12,458 nt of DNA from Euryarchaeota archaeon RBG_13_57_23 (GTDB lineage: Archaea > Thermoplasmatota > Thermoplasmata > UBA10834): NCBI GenBank assembly GCA_001800675.1, contig MGVW01000036.1, forward strand, positions 1-12,458, read 5' to 3'. Position numbers and translations under genes: made by a program. The notes beneath the pieces were generated by a model. It made no database searches, had not been told where the DNA came from, and worked only from the letters and a program-made list of their open reading frames with translations. Of this stretch, positions 6,338-12,458 are shown piece by piece (within the stretch, counting starts at the first letter, position 1; each line of letters begins with the position of its first letter).

Positions 6338-6381
6338 GTACAATTCTATCCATTACTGCTCGAAAAAGATATATATTGTAC
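6338..6381 (+). promoter_or_regulatory. trpB2 promoter with flanking inverted repeat
   Basis: GATATATAT (6368-6376), preceded by the A-rich CGAAAAA as a likely BRE, is the clearest TATA box in the window. Transcription should begin near 6398, just before the AGAGGA site of the gene. GTACAAT (6338-6344) and ATTGTAC (6375-6381) are a perfect seven-base inverted repeat around the box, and the right arm overlaps its end, so a bound regulator could block the promoter. The repeat may also be chance in this AT-rich DNA. Confidence 0.65.
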
Positions 6382-6410
6382 AGCGTGTCATGGTTTCCAG
6401 AGGAATTCCA

Positions 6411-7712
6411 ATGAAGCCGGTGAAGACGGAACTGACTGCTGAAGAGATGCCAAGGAAATGGTACAACATCCTGCCTGACCTTCCGGAGCCGCTCGCTCCT
6501 CCTCTAAATCCCGCGACGAAGAAGCCCATCTCGCCAACGGATCTGGAGGCGCTGTTCCCGAAGGCGCTGATCGCACAAGAGATGGCCTCGGCCAGCTACA
6601 TCGACATCCCCGAGGAGGTCCTTCAGGGATACATGATGATAAACAGGCCCAGCCCCTTGCAGAGGGCAGTCGGGCTGGAGAGGGTCTTGAAGACTCCCGC
6701 GAAGATCTACTTCAAGCGGGAGGACATGAGCCCGGCGGGTAGCCACAAGACGAACACATCTTTCCCCCAAGCCTACTACAACATGAAGGAGGGCGTTGAG
6801 AGACTCACAACCGAGACCGGGGCCGGCCAGTGGGGCACGGCTCTGAGCCTCGCATGTAATCACTTCGGGCTTGGATGCAATGTCTTCATGGTGCGTGCTT
6901 CGTACGACCAGAAGCCTTACAGGCGCGAGATGATGCGAATCTACGGGGCCGAGGTCCACCCCTCTCCCAGTGACCTGACCGTGTTTGGAAAGAAGATGCT
7001 CGCGAAGGACCCGAAGCACCCAGGTTCGCTGGGCATCGCCATCAGCGAGGCCATGGAGGTGGCGTTGAGGGACGAGAAGACCAAGTACAGCCTCGGAAGC
7101 GTCCTGAACCACGTGATGATGCACCAGACGATCATCGGAGAGGAGACCCTGCTTCAGTTCAAGAAGCTCGACGAGGAGCCCGACTACATGATCGGGTGCG
7201 TCGGAGGGGGATCCAATTTCGCCGGATTCACATTCCCCGCGATCGGCCAGAAGCTGAAGAAGAAGATGAAAACCGAGTTCATCGCCGTCGAGCCGACGGT
7301 CGTTCCAAGCCTGACTGGCGGCAAGTATGAGTACGACTTCGGAGACACTGCGGGAATGACCCCCTTGCTCCTCATGTACACCTTGGGTCACGACTTCGTC
7401 CCGTCTCCGATACATGCCGGCGGGCTGAGGTACCACGGGGCAGCTCCGACCGTAAGCCAGTTGGTCAACAAGAAGGTGGTCAGGCCGGTTGCGTTCCAGC
7501 AGAAGGAGGTCTTCGACTCCGCAGTCATGTTCGCCAGGGCCGAGGGGATTATCCCGGCGCCGGAGACGGCCCACGCAATCAAGGCTGCAGTGGACCTGGC
7601 GCTCGAGGCCAAGAAGAAGAACGAGAAGAAGATCATAGCTTTGAACTTCTCCGGCCACGGGTTGCTGGACCTCGGAGGATACCAGCAGTACATGGACGGC
7701 AAGATGGTCTAG
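6411..7712 (+). CDS. trpB2: Tryptophan synthase beta chain, TrpB2 type
   Basis: A 433-residue pyridoxal-phosphate enzyme that joins indole and L-serine to make tryptophan. The PLP-binding lysine is Lys113 in AGSHKTN, followed by TETGAGQWG with the catalytic Glu, and GCVGGGSNF as the phosphate-binding loop. The long N terminus (MPRKWYNILPDLP, LNPATKKPISPTDLEALFP) and the total length are typical of TrpB2 rather than TrpB1 (near 400). TrpB2 enzymes bind TrpA weakly or not at all and often act in indole salvage; no trpA or other trp gene is next to it, which fits. The ATG at 6411 is chosen over 6390 because AGAGGA (6399-6404) is six bases before it and 6390 lies before the likely transcription start. 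Its stop codon overlaps that of the convergent next gene. Confidence 0.95.
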   Translation: MKPVKTELTAEEMPRKWYNILPDLPEPLAPPLNPATKKPISPTDLEALFPKALIAQEMASASYIDIPEEVLQGYMMINRPSPLQRAVGLERVLKTPAKIYFKREDMSPAGSHKTNTSFPQAYYNMKEGVERLTTETGAGQWGTALSLACNHFGLGCNVFMVRASYDQKPYRREMMRIYGAEVHPSPSDLTVFGKKMLAKDPKHPGSLGIAISEAMEVALRDEKTKYSLGSVLNHVMMHQTIIGEETLLQFKKLDEEPDYMIGCVGGGSNFAGFTFPAIGQKLKKKMKTEFIAVEPTVVPSLTGGKYEYDFGDTAGMTPLLLMYTLGHDFVPSPIHAGGLRYHGAAPTVSQLVNKKVVRPVAFQQKEVFDSAVMFARAEGIIPAPETAHAIKAAVDLALEAKKKNEKKIIALNFSGHGLLDLGGYQQYMDGKMV

Positions 7713-8224
7713 GCGAAATACCCTTCCTGGGATTCGCTGAGGCTCCTGTAGGCGTGCCTGTACTCAGGCCTCTGCAGGAGCACGTCCAAACCCCTTTGCA
7801 TGTCTCTTTCTAACTGGTCCTGCTTCGACGAGTAGTATTCCCTTCTGAGCAGGTCCGATATGTCCGACGAGTACTGTTGCATGCCAAACATAATGACGGA
7901 GTACGCGGACGGTGACCGCGCGATGACGTTGAGCGGCACGGGCGATCCTCCTTTGATTACTTCCAGCAGGTCTGGAGAAGGCCCCCCGACCTCCGAGGCC
8001 ACGGCGGCCATCTTCTTGGGAGCGACCTCTTTGGCCTTGATCTGGAAGACCGTCTCGTCGGTGAAGATGAATGTGTCGAACTCGGACTTCAGGTGGTTCC
8101 TGCCAGTGAGCGCCCGCCACTCCTGCTTGCGCTCGCTGAGGTCGTAGCGCCCCTTCAAATAGAACATGAAGTCCTCGATGCCGTGGAATTCCATGCGACC
8201 AGTCCAGTAGATGACCTGAACCAT
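7709..8224 (-). CDS. Uncharacterised protein downstream of purC
   Basis: A 171-residue protein I do not recognise. It has no membrane segment, signal peptide or cysteine. The N-terminal half (GIEDFMFYLKGRYDL, FDTFIFTDETVFQIKAKEV) looks like alternating strands and helices, and the C-terminal half (DISDLLRREYYSSKQDQLERDMQRGLDVLLQ, about residues 120-151 in parts) is helical and charged. It begins 33 bases after the purC stop codon on the same strand and so is probably co-transcribed with it. No clear binding site precedes the ATG; a second Met eleven codons in is possible. Its TAG stop is the reverse reading of the same CTAG that ends trpB2. A purine-related role is only a guess from position. 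Confidence 0.7.
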   Translation of the reverse strand: MVQVIYWTGRMEFHGIEDFMFYLKGRYDLSERKQEWRALTGRNHLKSEFDTFIFTDETVFQIKAKEVAPKKMAAVASEVGGPSPDLLEVIKGGSPVPLNVIARSPSAYSVIMFGMQQYSSDISDLLRREYYSSKQDQLERDMQRGLDVLLQRPEYRHAYRSLSESQEGYFA

Positions 8225-8257
8225 TAATCTTTCGGACCGCTGCGGAAAAGTGGATGC

Positions 8258-9160
8258 TCACCTGAAGGACTCGCCCGTGATGTGCTCGAACATGTCGATG
8301 TAGAGGTTCGAGACCTCCTTGATCTTCGCTTCTGGAAGCGCTGGTATCTTCGGCTCAGCTCTGCCCATCTTACGGGCCTCCATGAGCTTGTCGTAGTACC
8401 CCAGCTGTCTGTAGTACTGCCGGACGCTCTCCTTGCTGAGCTCGACCGGCTGCCCTTTCGAGTGGCTCTCCCAGTCCCACCAGCGGTCCTCGTCCGCCGT
8501 GCCGAACGTGTCCACGATCATGAGCTCGCGCTGGTCGTCGAAAGCGTACTCCTTCTTGCCGTCCACGTGAATCAAGTCACGCTTCTCGACCTCTTCGGCG
8601 ATCTTGTCGTCTATCTTCAGAACCGAGTTGACGATGGAATCGTATTCAGCGTTCGTGACCCCGGATATCTTGAGGGCTTCTTTCTTCGTCAGGAGGCGGT
8701 CGACCTTCTCCAGCTTCGTCGTGACCTCGATGTAAGGCTCTGGGAGCTTGTCGCCGTACTTGATCTCCTTGCCTTCCTTGAAACCGAGCTTGGCCGGCTT
8801 GATCTCCTTGCTACGAATCCTGTCCCAGAGCGAGCCGGCCATGTAATGCCTGGATATGATCTCTAGAGGGATCAGGTAATTGGTCGTTTTCTTGTTGATC
8901 TTAGAGTACTCCAGAACCTGAACCTTCTCGACCCTCATCCTGTTCGGAGGTATGAGCTCCTTGAAGTGCGTCTTGATGCCAACAGACCGGGCGACCTGGA
9001 ACCAGAAAGCGCTCGATCTGCACAGGGTCTCGCCTTTGTTGGGTATGAGCGAAGGAATCGTCTTGTCGAAGACTGATATTTTGTCCGAGAACAGGAACTC
9101 TAACGCGTGGGCGTCGACCTCGTACACATCTTTTACTTTCCCCTGGCGTGTGAGTTTCAT
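8258..9160 (-). CDS. purC: Phosphoribosylaminoimidazole-succinocarboxamide (SAICAR) synthase
   Basis: Joins aspartate to the carboxylated purine intermediate CAIR using ATP, a late step of de novo IMP synthesis. The 300-residue product is of the longer, yeast-like size class. Motifs in order: GKVKDVYE (7-14) and SDKISVFD (25-32) for nucleotide binding, IPNKGETL (39-46), the segment LEIISRHYMAGSLW (about 99-112), LPEPYIEVTTK, KKEYAFD where KFEFG is usual, DTFGTADEDRWW where DEVLTPDSSRFW is usual, and SKESVRQYY near the end. The frame continues upstream to 9280, but the extra 40 residues are unlike the family and overlap the promoter; the ATG at 9160 starts exactly at the conserved LTRQGKVKDVYE. 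It is divergent from the aminotransferase and heads a two-gene unit. Confidence 0.9.
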   Translation of the reverse strand: MKLTRQGKVKDVYEVDAHALEFLFSDKISVFDKTIPSLIPNKGETLCRSSAFWFQVARSVGIKTHFKELIPPNRMRVEKVQVLEYSKINKKTTNYLIPLEIISRHYMAGSLWDRIRSKEIKPAKLGFKEGKEIKYGDKLPEPYIEVTTKLEKVDRLLTKKEALKISGVTNAEYDSIVNSVLKIDDKIAEEVEKRDLIHVDGKKEYAFDDQRELMIVDTFGTADEDRWWDWESHSKGQPVELSKESVRQYYRQLGYYDKLMEARKMGRAEPKIPALPEAKIKEVSNLYIDMFEHITGESFR

Positions 9161-9190
9161 CTGACCAGTTGCGTTGTAGGCCGTAGTTGC

Positions 9191-9199
9191 TCTTAATGG
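9191..9199 (-). promoter_or_regulatory. Candidate TATA box for purC
   Basis: CCATTAAGA on the minus strand, preceded by AAAA, lies 31-39 bases before the ATG at 9160. Transcription about 25 bases on would start near 9170 and give a very short leader, common in archaea. A weak match, but it supports the short purC start. Confidence 0.35.
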
Positions 9200-9277
9200 T
9201 TTTGGTATCGTGGCGCGCACTGACAAGCGATGTGGTGAGTCGCTTCTCGGGTGCATTGTTGCGTGGTATCCTGAAAA

Positions 9278-9286
9278 CAATTATGA
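9278..9286 (+). promoter_or_regulatory. Candidate TATA box for the aminotransferase
   Basis: CAATTATGA preceded by GAAAA lies about 40-48 bases before the ATG at 9326. A start near 9308 would leave a leader of about 18 bases containing the AGAGGA site. The match to box A is weak. Confidence 0.3.
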
Positions 9287-9325
9287 TGCGAGCAACCTCT
9301 TGCGAGACACGCAGAGGAAGGCGGG

Positions 9326-10615
9326 ATGGCCATCAATCTCACGAGGCATTTCTCCGACAGGACCAAGGAGTTGAGAGCTTCGGAAGTGAGGGAGCTGCTG
9401 AAGCTTCTTCAGGTTCCTGACATGATCTCTTTTGCCGGCGGTTTCCCCAATCCTGAGACGTTCCCCACGGAAATCGTCAGGGAGATACTCAACGATGTCC
9501 TGAAGAAGGACGGCGGACAGGCGCTTCAGTACGGAATCACAGAGGGCTACGCTCCACTCCGGGAAGCGGTAGCCGGCCGGATGAAGAAGAAGGGCATTGA
9601 CTGCACCAAGGAGGAGGTACTGATAGTCAGCGGGTCGCAACAGGCCATCGACCTCATGGGCAAGATATTCATAGACCCGCGTGACACGGTCGTGGTCACC
9701 GCTCCGACATATCTGGCAGCGATAACTGGCTTCGGGGCTCTTCAGGCGACTTTCGAATCAATCCCGATCGATCAGAACAACATGCGCATGGACATCTTCG
9801 AGGAGAGGATCAAGAAGCTCGCCAAGAGATCCAACCCACCCGAGATCGTCTACGCGCTGCCGAACTTCCAGAACCCTTCGGGGGTAACGATGCCCGAGAA
9901 GAACAGGAAGAAGCTGGTCGACTTCGCATCGGAGTATGATTTCATAATCCTCGAAGACGACCCGTATGGCGAACTACGGTACGTCGGAGAGCACCTGCGC
10001 CCGATCAAGAGCTACGACGACGAGGACCGCGTCGTCTACATGAGCACTTTCTCCAAGATACTCGCACCTGGTCTGAGGGTCGGATGGGTGGTCGCTCCAG
10101 AGGACATACTCAAGAAGCTCGTTATCTCCAAGCAGTCGACGGATGTTTGCACGAACGTCATCGGCCAGAGGGTCGCCCATGAATACACTGTAAGAGGACA
10201 CATCGACCCACAGATCGAGAAGATCAAGAAGATCTACAGCCGCAAGATGTCCCTCATGCTGAACGGGATGGACGAGTTCATGCCAGATGGCATCAAGTGG
10301 ACGAAACCCGAGGGGGGCATGTTCCTATGGGTCAACCTCCCTGATGGCACAGATTCCTCGGAGCTACTCAAGAAAGCCCTCAAGAAGAGAGTCGCCTTCG
10401 TGACTGGGAGAGCGTTCTTCGCCGATCCAAGGGACGGGTTGAGCACGATGAGACTGAACTTCACGCACCCGTCCGACGAGCTCATCACCGAGGGGTTGAG
10501 AAGACTCGGTGGAGTCATCAACCAGGAACTCGTCTCGAAATGGGATAGAACCGCGGAGAGCGACGACAAGAAGATGGAGGATGTCCTGAAGGGCTCCTTG
10601 ATCGGAAAGTCGTAG
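9326..10615 (+). CDS. PLP-dependent aminotransferase, class I, 2-aminoadipate/aromatic type
   Basis: A 429-residue fold-type I aminotransferase that moves amino groups between an amino acid and a 2-oxo acid. Seen: ISFAGGFPNPETFP (34-47), LQYGITEGYAPLRE (67-80), Asn183 in NFQNPSGVTM, Asp212 and Tyr214 in EDDPYGELRY, the PLP lysine Lys244 in STFSKILAPGLRVGW with Arg251, and a C-terminal substrate Arg in MRLNFTHP. The SFAGGFPNPETFP and EDDPYGELRY forms belong to the LysN/Aro8/MocR-like group, whose members use 2-aminoadipate, aromatic, branched-chain or other amino acids; the substrate cannot be told from sequence alone. The start has a strong AGAGGA site (9313-9318) seven bases away. Its stop lies only five bases from the stop of the convergent KaiC-like gene. 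Confidence 0.92.
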   Translation: MAINLTRHFSDRTKELRASEVRELLKLLQVPDMISFAGGFPNPETFPTEIVREILNDVLKKDGGQALQYGITEGYAPLREAVAGRMKKKGIDCTKEEVLIVSGSQQAIDLMGKIFIDPRDTVVVTAPTYLAAITGFGALQATFESIPIDQNNMRMDIFEERIKKLAKRSNPPEIVYALPNFQNPSGVTMPEKNRKKLVDFASEYDFIILEDDPYGELRYVGEHLRPIKSYDDEDRVVYMSTFSKILAPGLRVGWVVAPEDILKKLVISKQSTDVCTNVIGQRVAHEYTVRGHIDPQIEKIKKIYSRKMSLMLNGMDEFMPDGIKWTKPEGGMFLWVNLPDGTDSSELLKKALKKRVAFVTGRAFFADPRDGLSTMRLNFTHPSDELITEGLRRLGGVINQELVSKWDRTAESDDKKMEDVLKGSLIGKS

Positions 10616-10620
10616 GGCTC

Positions 10621-11325
10621 TCAGAAGACGTCCGCGCCCGCGTGAACGGTTATCCCTTTGTCGGTGATGGAGTAGGGCTTGACTCGCCTTGAGTGCCCGG
10701 TCCTCCGCATCTTCAGAATCCTTATGGTGAGCTGGACCTCGCCCCCCTCCTTGCTCTCGTCCGATTGCAGCAGTATGACGCCGTCCGCGGTGTACTCTGC
10801 CAGGCCATCTCGGGAGGATCTGGGATTCTCGTCCTTGACTTCTGCCGTCAGCATCGTGGTCGCGCCCGTCGAACGCAGCAGCTGGCACAGATTGAACAGG
10901 TTCGCCCTTTTCTCGTTTTCGTCCGCGAAAAGCATGTTGAGCAAGGAAACGGAATCTACCACGACCCTCTTGGCCCCGAATCCTTTCACGAACTTGGGGA
11001 GCTCGCTCTTGATCCGAGTGATCGTGGTCTTGGCATCCGATGGCTCGAGCTTGAACAGTCCCAGCTTCTTCTTCTCCAGAGCTCCTGAGATGTCCCACCC
11101 GAAGGCCGAAGCGTTCCTGGCCACGGATTCCTTGTCCTCCTCGAGCGAGATGAATATGCATGGCTCGTCCTTCCTGAGGCCCTCCATCAGGAACTGAAGC
11201 CCGAGCGTGGTCTTTCCCGTTCCGAAAGAGCCCATGACGACCACTATATGATTCTCCGGCAGCCCTCCCTGGAGCATCTCGTCCAGGCCGTCAATTCCAG
11301 TCTTGACTCTTCCAGTTGCTTGCAT
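10621..11325 (-). CDS. KaiC/RAD55-like RecA-superfamily ATPase, intact
   Basis: A single KaiC domain of 234 residues. Walker A is GSFGTGKT (32-39), the catalytic glutamates are Glu62-Glu63 in FISLEEDKESVARN, and Walker B is RVVVDS with Asp124. The segments TGIDGLDEMLQGGLPEN (9-25) and AFGWD (74-78) are classic for archaeal KaiC-like proteins, which are thought to act as ATP-driven switches in signalling or regulation rather than as clock proteins. It starts four bases after the stop of the paralogous gene before it, so the two are surely co-expressed. The most likely partner is that paralogue, which lacks the catalytic residues. The exact process is unknown. Confidence 0.9.
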   Translation of the reverse strand: MQATGRVKTGIDGLDEMLQGGLPENHIVVVMGSFGTGKTTLGLQFLMEGLRKDEPCIFISLEEDKESVARNASAFGWDISGALEKKKLGLFKLEPSDAKTTITRIKSELPKFVKGFGAKRVVVDSVSLLNMLFADENEKRANLFNLCQLLRSTGATTMLTAEVKDENPRSSRDGLAEYTADGVILLQSDESKEGGEVQLTIRILKMRRTGHSRRVKPYSITDKGITVHAGADVF

Positions 11326-11329
11326 GTGA

Positions 11330-12175
11330 TCATCCCACGCGCTCTGTGTTTATCACGACAAACCCACTCTGGGCTGTGATGAGAGTTGCGAACCTGGCAA
11401 TCCTCTCCTGGTCCAAGTGCGGCAGCACGCTCATGAACTTCTCGACATACAGATAGCGCTGCCTCTTCGATGTGTGGTGGAACCGTGCCCACTCGAACTT
11501 GAGCACTCCGTCCACGCTGTCTATGACCATCTGCTGTCTCTTCCTGTCCAGGATCTCGTCCGTGAGCATGACGTAGAACACCGCGCCCCACTTCTTGGCC
11601 ATCCGCTGGATGCCTTTGAGGAGAGCAATAACGTCCTGGAAATTGACGGATTCAGAGACCACTAGGTCTGTTAGGGAATCGATTATCACGAGGCTGTTCG
11701 GGGCATTGACATCGAAGAAGTCCGCCATCGATTCGAGAAGTCCGTCGTTCTTCTTGTCCGTGAACAGGCCCGACTCCTCTGAATCCAGCCAATTGGTCGG
11801 AACGACGGTGTGCACGAAGTAGTCCTTGGAGAAATCCTTGAAGAGAAGTGTGCCCCTCAGTGACTCGTAGAAATCCTTGTTGAACGACAGCTTCACCTCT
11901 TGCAGAATATCCTCCTTCGATCGCGAGAAGGTGACGTAGCTGATCTTGTCCGGGAGCACGCCCGCCCTGCCGGCATCCCCGAGCATGAAATTCCTCGTAT
12001 CTGGGAACTCCTTGACGATTCCAATCTTCGCCGCAGATGTGAGCGCAAACTCCAGCCCGCCCCCTCCAACGTCGCCTAGCAGCAGAACGACTGAACCTTT
12101 CGGCAAGCCGCCTTGGAGGATGGAGTCGAAGTCGGCGACTCCAGTGGGCATCCTCTGAACATCCCCTTCTGACAT
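11330..12175 (-). CDS. KaiC-like pseudo-ATPase with degenerate Walker A
   Basis: A 281-residue KaiC-like protein: PTGVADFDSILQGGLPKGSVV (10-30) lines up well with its neighbour, but the Walker A site reads GDVGGGGLE (34-42), with Gly40 and Leu41 in place of the Lys and Thr that hold the phosphates. The place of the catalytic glutamate pair reads FSRSKED (83-89), so that is lost too. Walker B is kept as SLVIIDSLTDL with Asp166. The frame is intact and codon use is normal, so this is not a decaying gene but probably a non-hydrolysing subunit. An insertion of about 25 residues after residue 52 and a longer C-terminal part (to VVINTERVG) mark it off from its neighbour. It is the first gene of the pair. 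Confidence 0.88.
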   Translation of the reverse strand: MSEGDVQRMPTGVADFDSILQGGLPKGSVVLLLGDVGGGGLEFALTSAAKIGIVKEFPDTRNFMLGDAGRAGVLPDKISYVTFSRSKEDILQEVKLSFNKDFYESLRGTLLFKDFSKDYFVHTVVPTNWLDSEESGLFTDKKNDGLLESMADFFDVNAPNSLVIIDSLTDLVVSESVNFQDVIALLKGIQRMAKKWGAVFYVMLTDEILDRKRQQMVIDSVDGVLKFEWARFHHTSKRQRYLYVEKFMSVLPHLDQERIARFATLITAQSGFVVINTERVG

Positions 12176-12210
12176 AAGAAAGCCTTAGCCTTCGCGCGTG
12201 TGCGTTGCGC

Positions 12211-12219
12211 GTATAAAAT
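12211..12219 (-). promoter_or_regulatory. TATA box for the KaiC-like gene pair
   Basis: TTTTATACG on the minus strand lies 36-44 bases before the ATG at 12175, giving a probable start near 12189 and a short leader ending in CTAAGGCTTTCTT. A second TATA-like sequence, TTCTTATACTA (12230-12240), lies further upstream and could be an alternative promoter. Confidence 0.5.
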
Positions 12220-12251
12220 CGGAATGTTAGTATAAGAATCTTCGTTGGCCA

Positions 12252-12271
12252 CTTCAACGGCCCGATTGAAG
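12252..12271 (-). terminator. Possible 3' hairpin after the CinA/PncC-like gene
   Basis: CTTCAA and TTGAAG (12252-12257/12266-12271) form a six-pair stem with an eight-base loop, starting six bases after the stop of the CinA-like gene. No real T-tract follows on the minus strand, so it is only a weak terminator candidate. Confidence 0.25.
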
Positions 12272-12277
12272 ATCTCT

Positions 12278-12458
12278 CTACGCGTGCTTTGTCTCGATAA
12301 AATCCTTGAGCATGGCCAGCGCCTTCTCAGCGGACTGGCTCTTCACGTCTTGACGCGACCCTCGGAAGCGGTTCTCCACGCACACGCTCCCCTTCTCGGA
12401 GCTGACGGCGATATACACCAACCCAACGGGTTTCGATCGTGTCGCTCCCGTCGGCCCT
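12278..12458 (-). CDS. CinA C-terminal domain / nicotinamide-nucleotide amidase (partial)
   Basis: The last 59 residues of a protein that enters from the right edge and ends with TAG at 12280-12278. GPTGATRSKPVGLVYIAV matches the conserved GPxG...KPVGxVxIAV core of the CinA C-terminal (PncC) family, and FRGSRQDVKSQSAEKALAML matches its last helix, which has FxGxRxxVRxxxxxxAL. The family removes the amide from nicotinamide mononucleotide in pyridine nucleotide salvage. Whether it is a single-domain PncC or a full CinA with a MoaB-like domain cannot be seen. This frame is too short to stand out by length, so it rests on the motif match. Confidence 0.8.
   Translation of the reverse strand, partial: GPTGATRSKPVGLVYIAVSSEKGSVCVENRFRGSRQDVKSQSAEKALAMLKDFIETKHA

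Noticed and set aside
6504..7658. A 384-codon minus-strand frame opposite trpB2
   Set aside because: Rich in Leu, Val, Arg, His and Asp as expected from the antisense of a GC-rich gene, with no domain match; trpB2 is unmistakable.
9161..9280. Forty-codon N-terminal extension of purC
   Set aside because: It is not like the family and overlaps the probable purC promoter; family homology begins at the Met at 9160.
11330..12175. Pseudogene status for the degenerate KaiC-like gene
   Set aside because: The frame is intact over 281 codons, Walker B and the fold-defining segments are kept, and it is tightly linked to the active paralogue; loss of motifs looks functional rather than decay.
1..12458. 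CRISPR arrays, insertion sequences, phage or defence genes
   Set aside because: No spaced direct repeats, transposase or integrase motifs, or terminal repeats were seen; the intein is the only mobile element.

Overview
The window looks like chromosomal DNA from a GC-rich archaeon, most likely a euryarchaeon and possibly of the Thermoplasmata type. The evidence is AT-rich TATA-like boxes about 25 bases before probable transcript starts, GGAG/GGTGA-type ribosome binding sites, a TrpB2-type tryptophan synthase beta chain, a methanogen-style iron-sulfur flavoprotein, a pair of KaiC/RAD55-type ATPases and an adenosylcobalamin-type ribonucleotide reductase. The lineage is an inference. No rRNA, tRNA, CRISPR array, transposase or phage gene was seen; the only mobile element is an intein.

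Layout: (1) 1-531, minus strand: the start of a secreted or membrane-anchored protein running off the left edge, and a MoaD/ThiS-like sulfur carrier ending in Gly-Gly. (2) 532-996: a long non-coding stretch before the reductase gene, with two separate candidate RNA structures; one carries sequences resembling the conserved boxes of cobalamin riboswitches. (3) 997-4152: a class II (B12-dependent) ribonucleotide reductase interrupted by a 267-residue intein whose homing endonuclease appears decayed, followed by a strong hairpin/T-tract terminator. (4) 4291-5093: an Isf-like iron-sulfur flavoprotein translationally coupled to an unrecognised 75-residue protein. (5) 5327-6295: an OB-fold plus HD-domain protein resembling YhaM nucleases. 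(6) 6411-7712: TrpB2, alone, with a clear TATA box. (7) 7709-9160, minus strand: SAICAR synthetase (purC) followed by an unrecognised 171-residue protein that converges on trpB2 so closely that both stop codons lie in one CTAG. (8) 9326-10615: a fold-type I aminotransferase of the 2-aminoadipate/aromatic group. (9) 10621-12175, minus strand: two adjacent KaiC-like genes, the first with degenerate ATP-binding motifs and the second intact. (10) 12278-12458, minus strand: the C-terminal end of a CinA/PncC-like nicotinamide-nucleotide amidase, cut by the right edge.

Most genes are housekeeping genes for nucleotide, amino acid and cofactor metabolism, in short units each with its own promoter. The least ordinary parts are the reductase gene (intein plus structured leader, possibly B12-sensing) and the KaiC/pseudo-KaiC pair, which may encode a two-subunit ATPase with one active and one structural partner.
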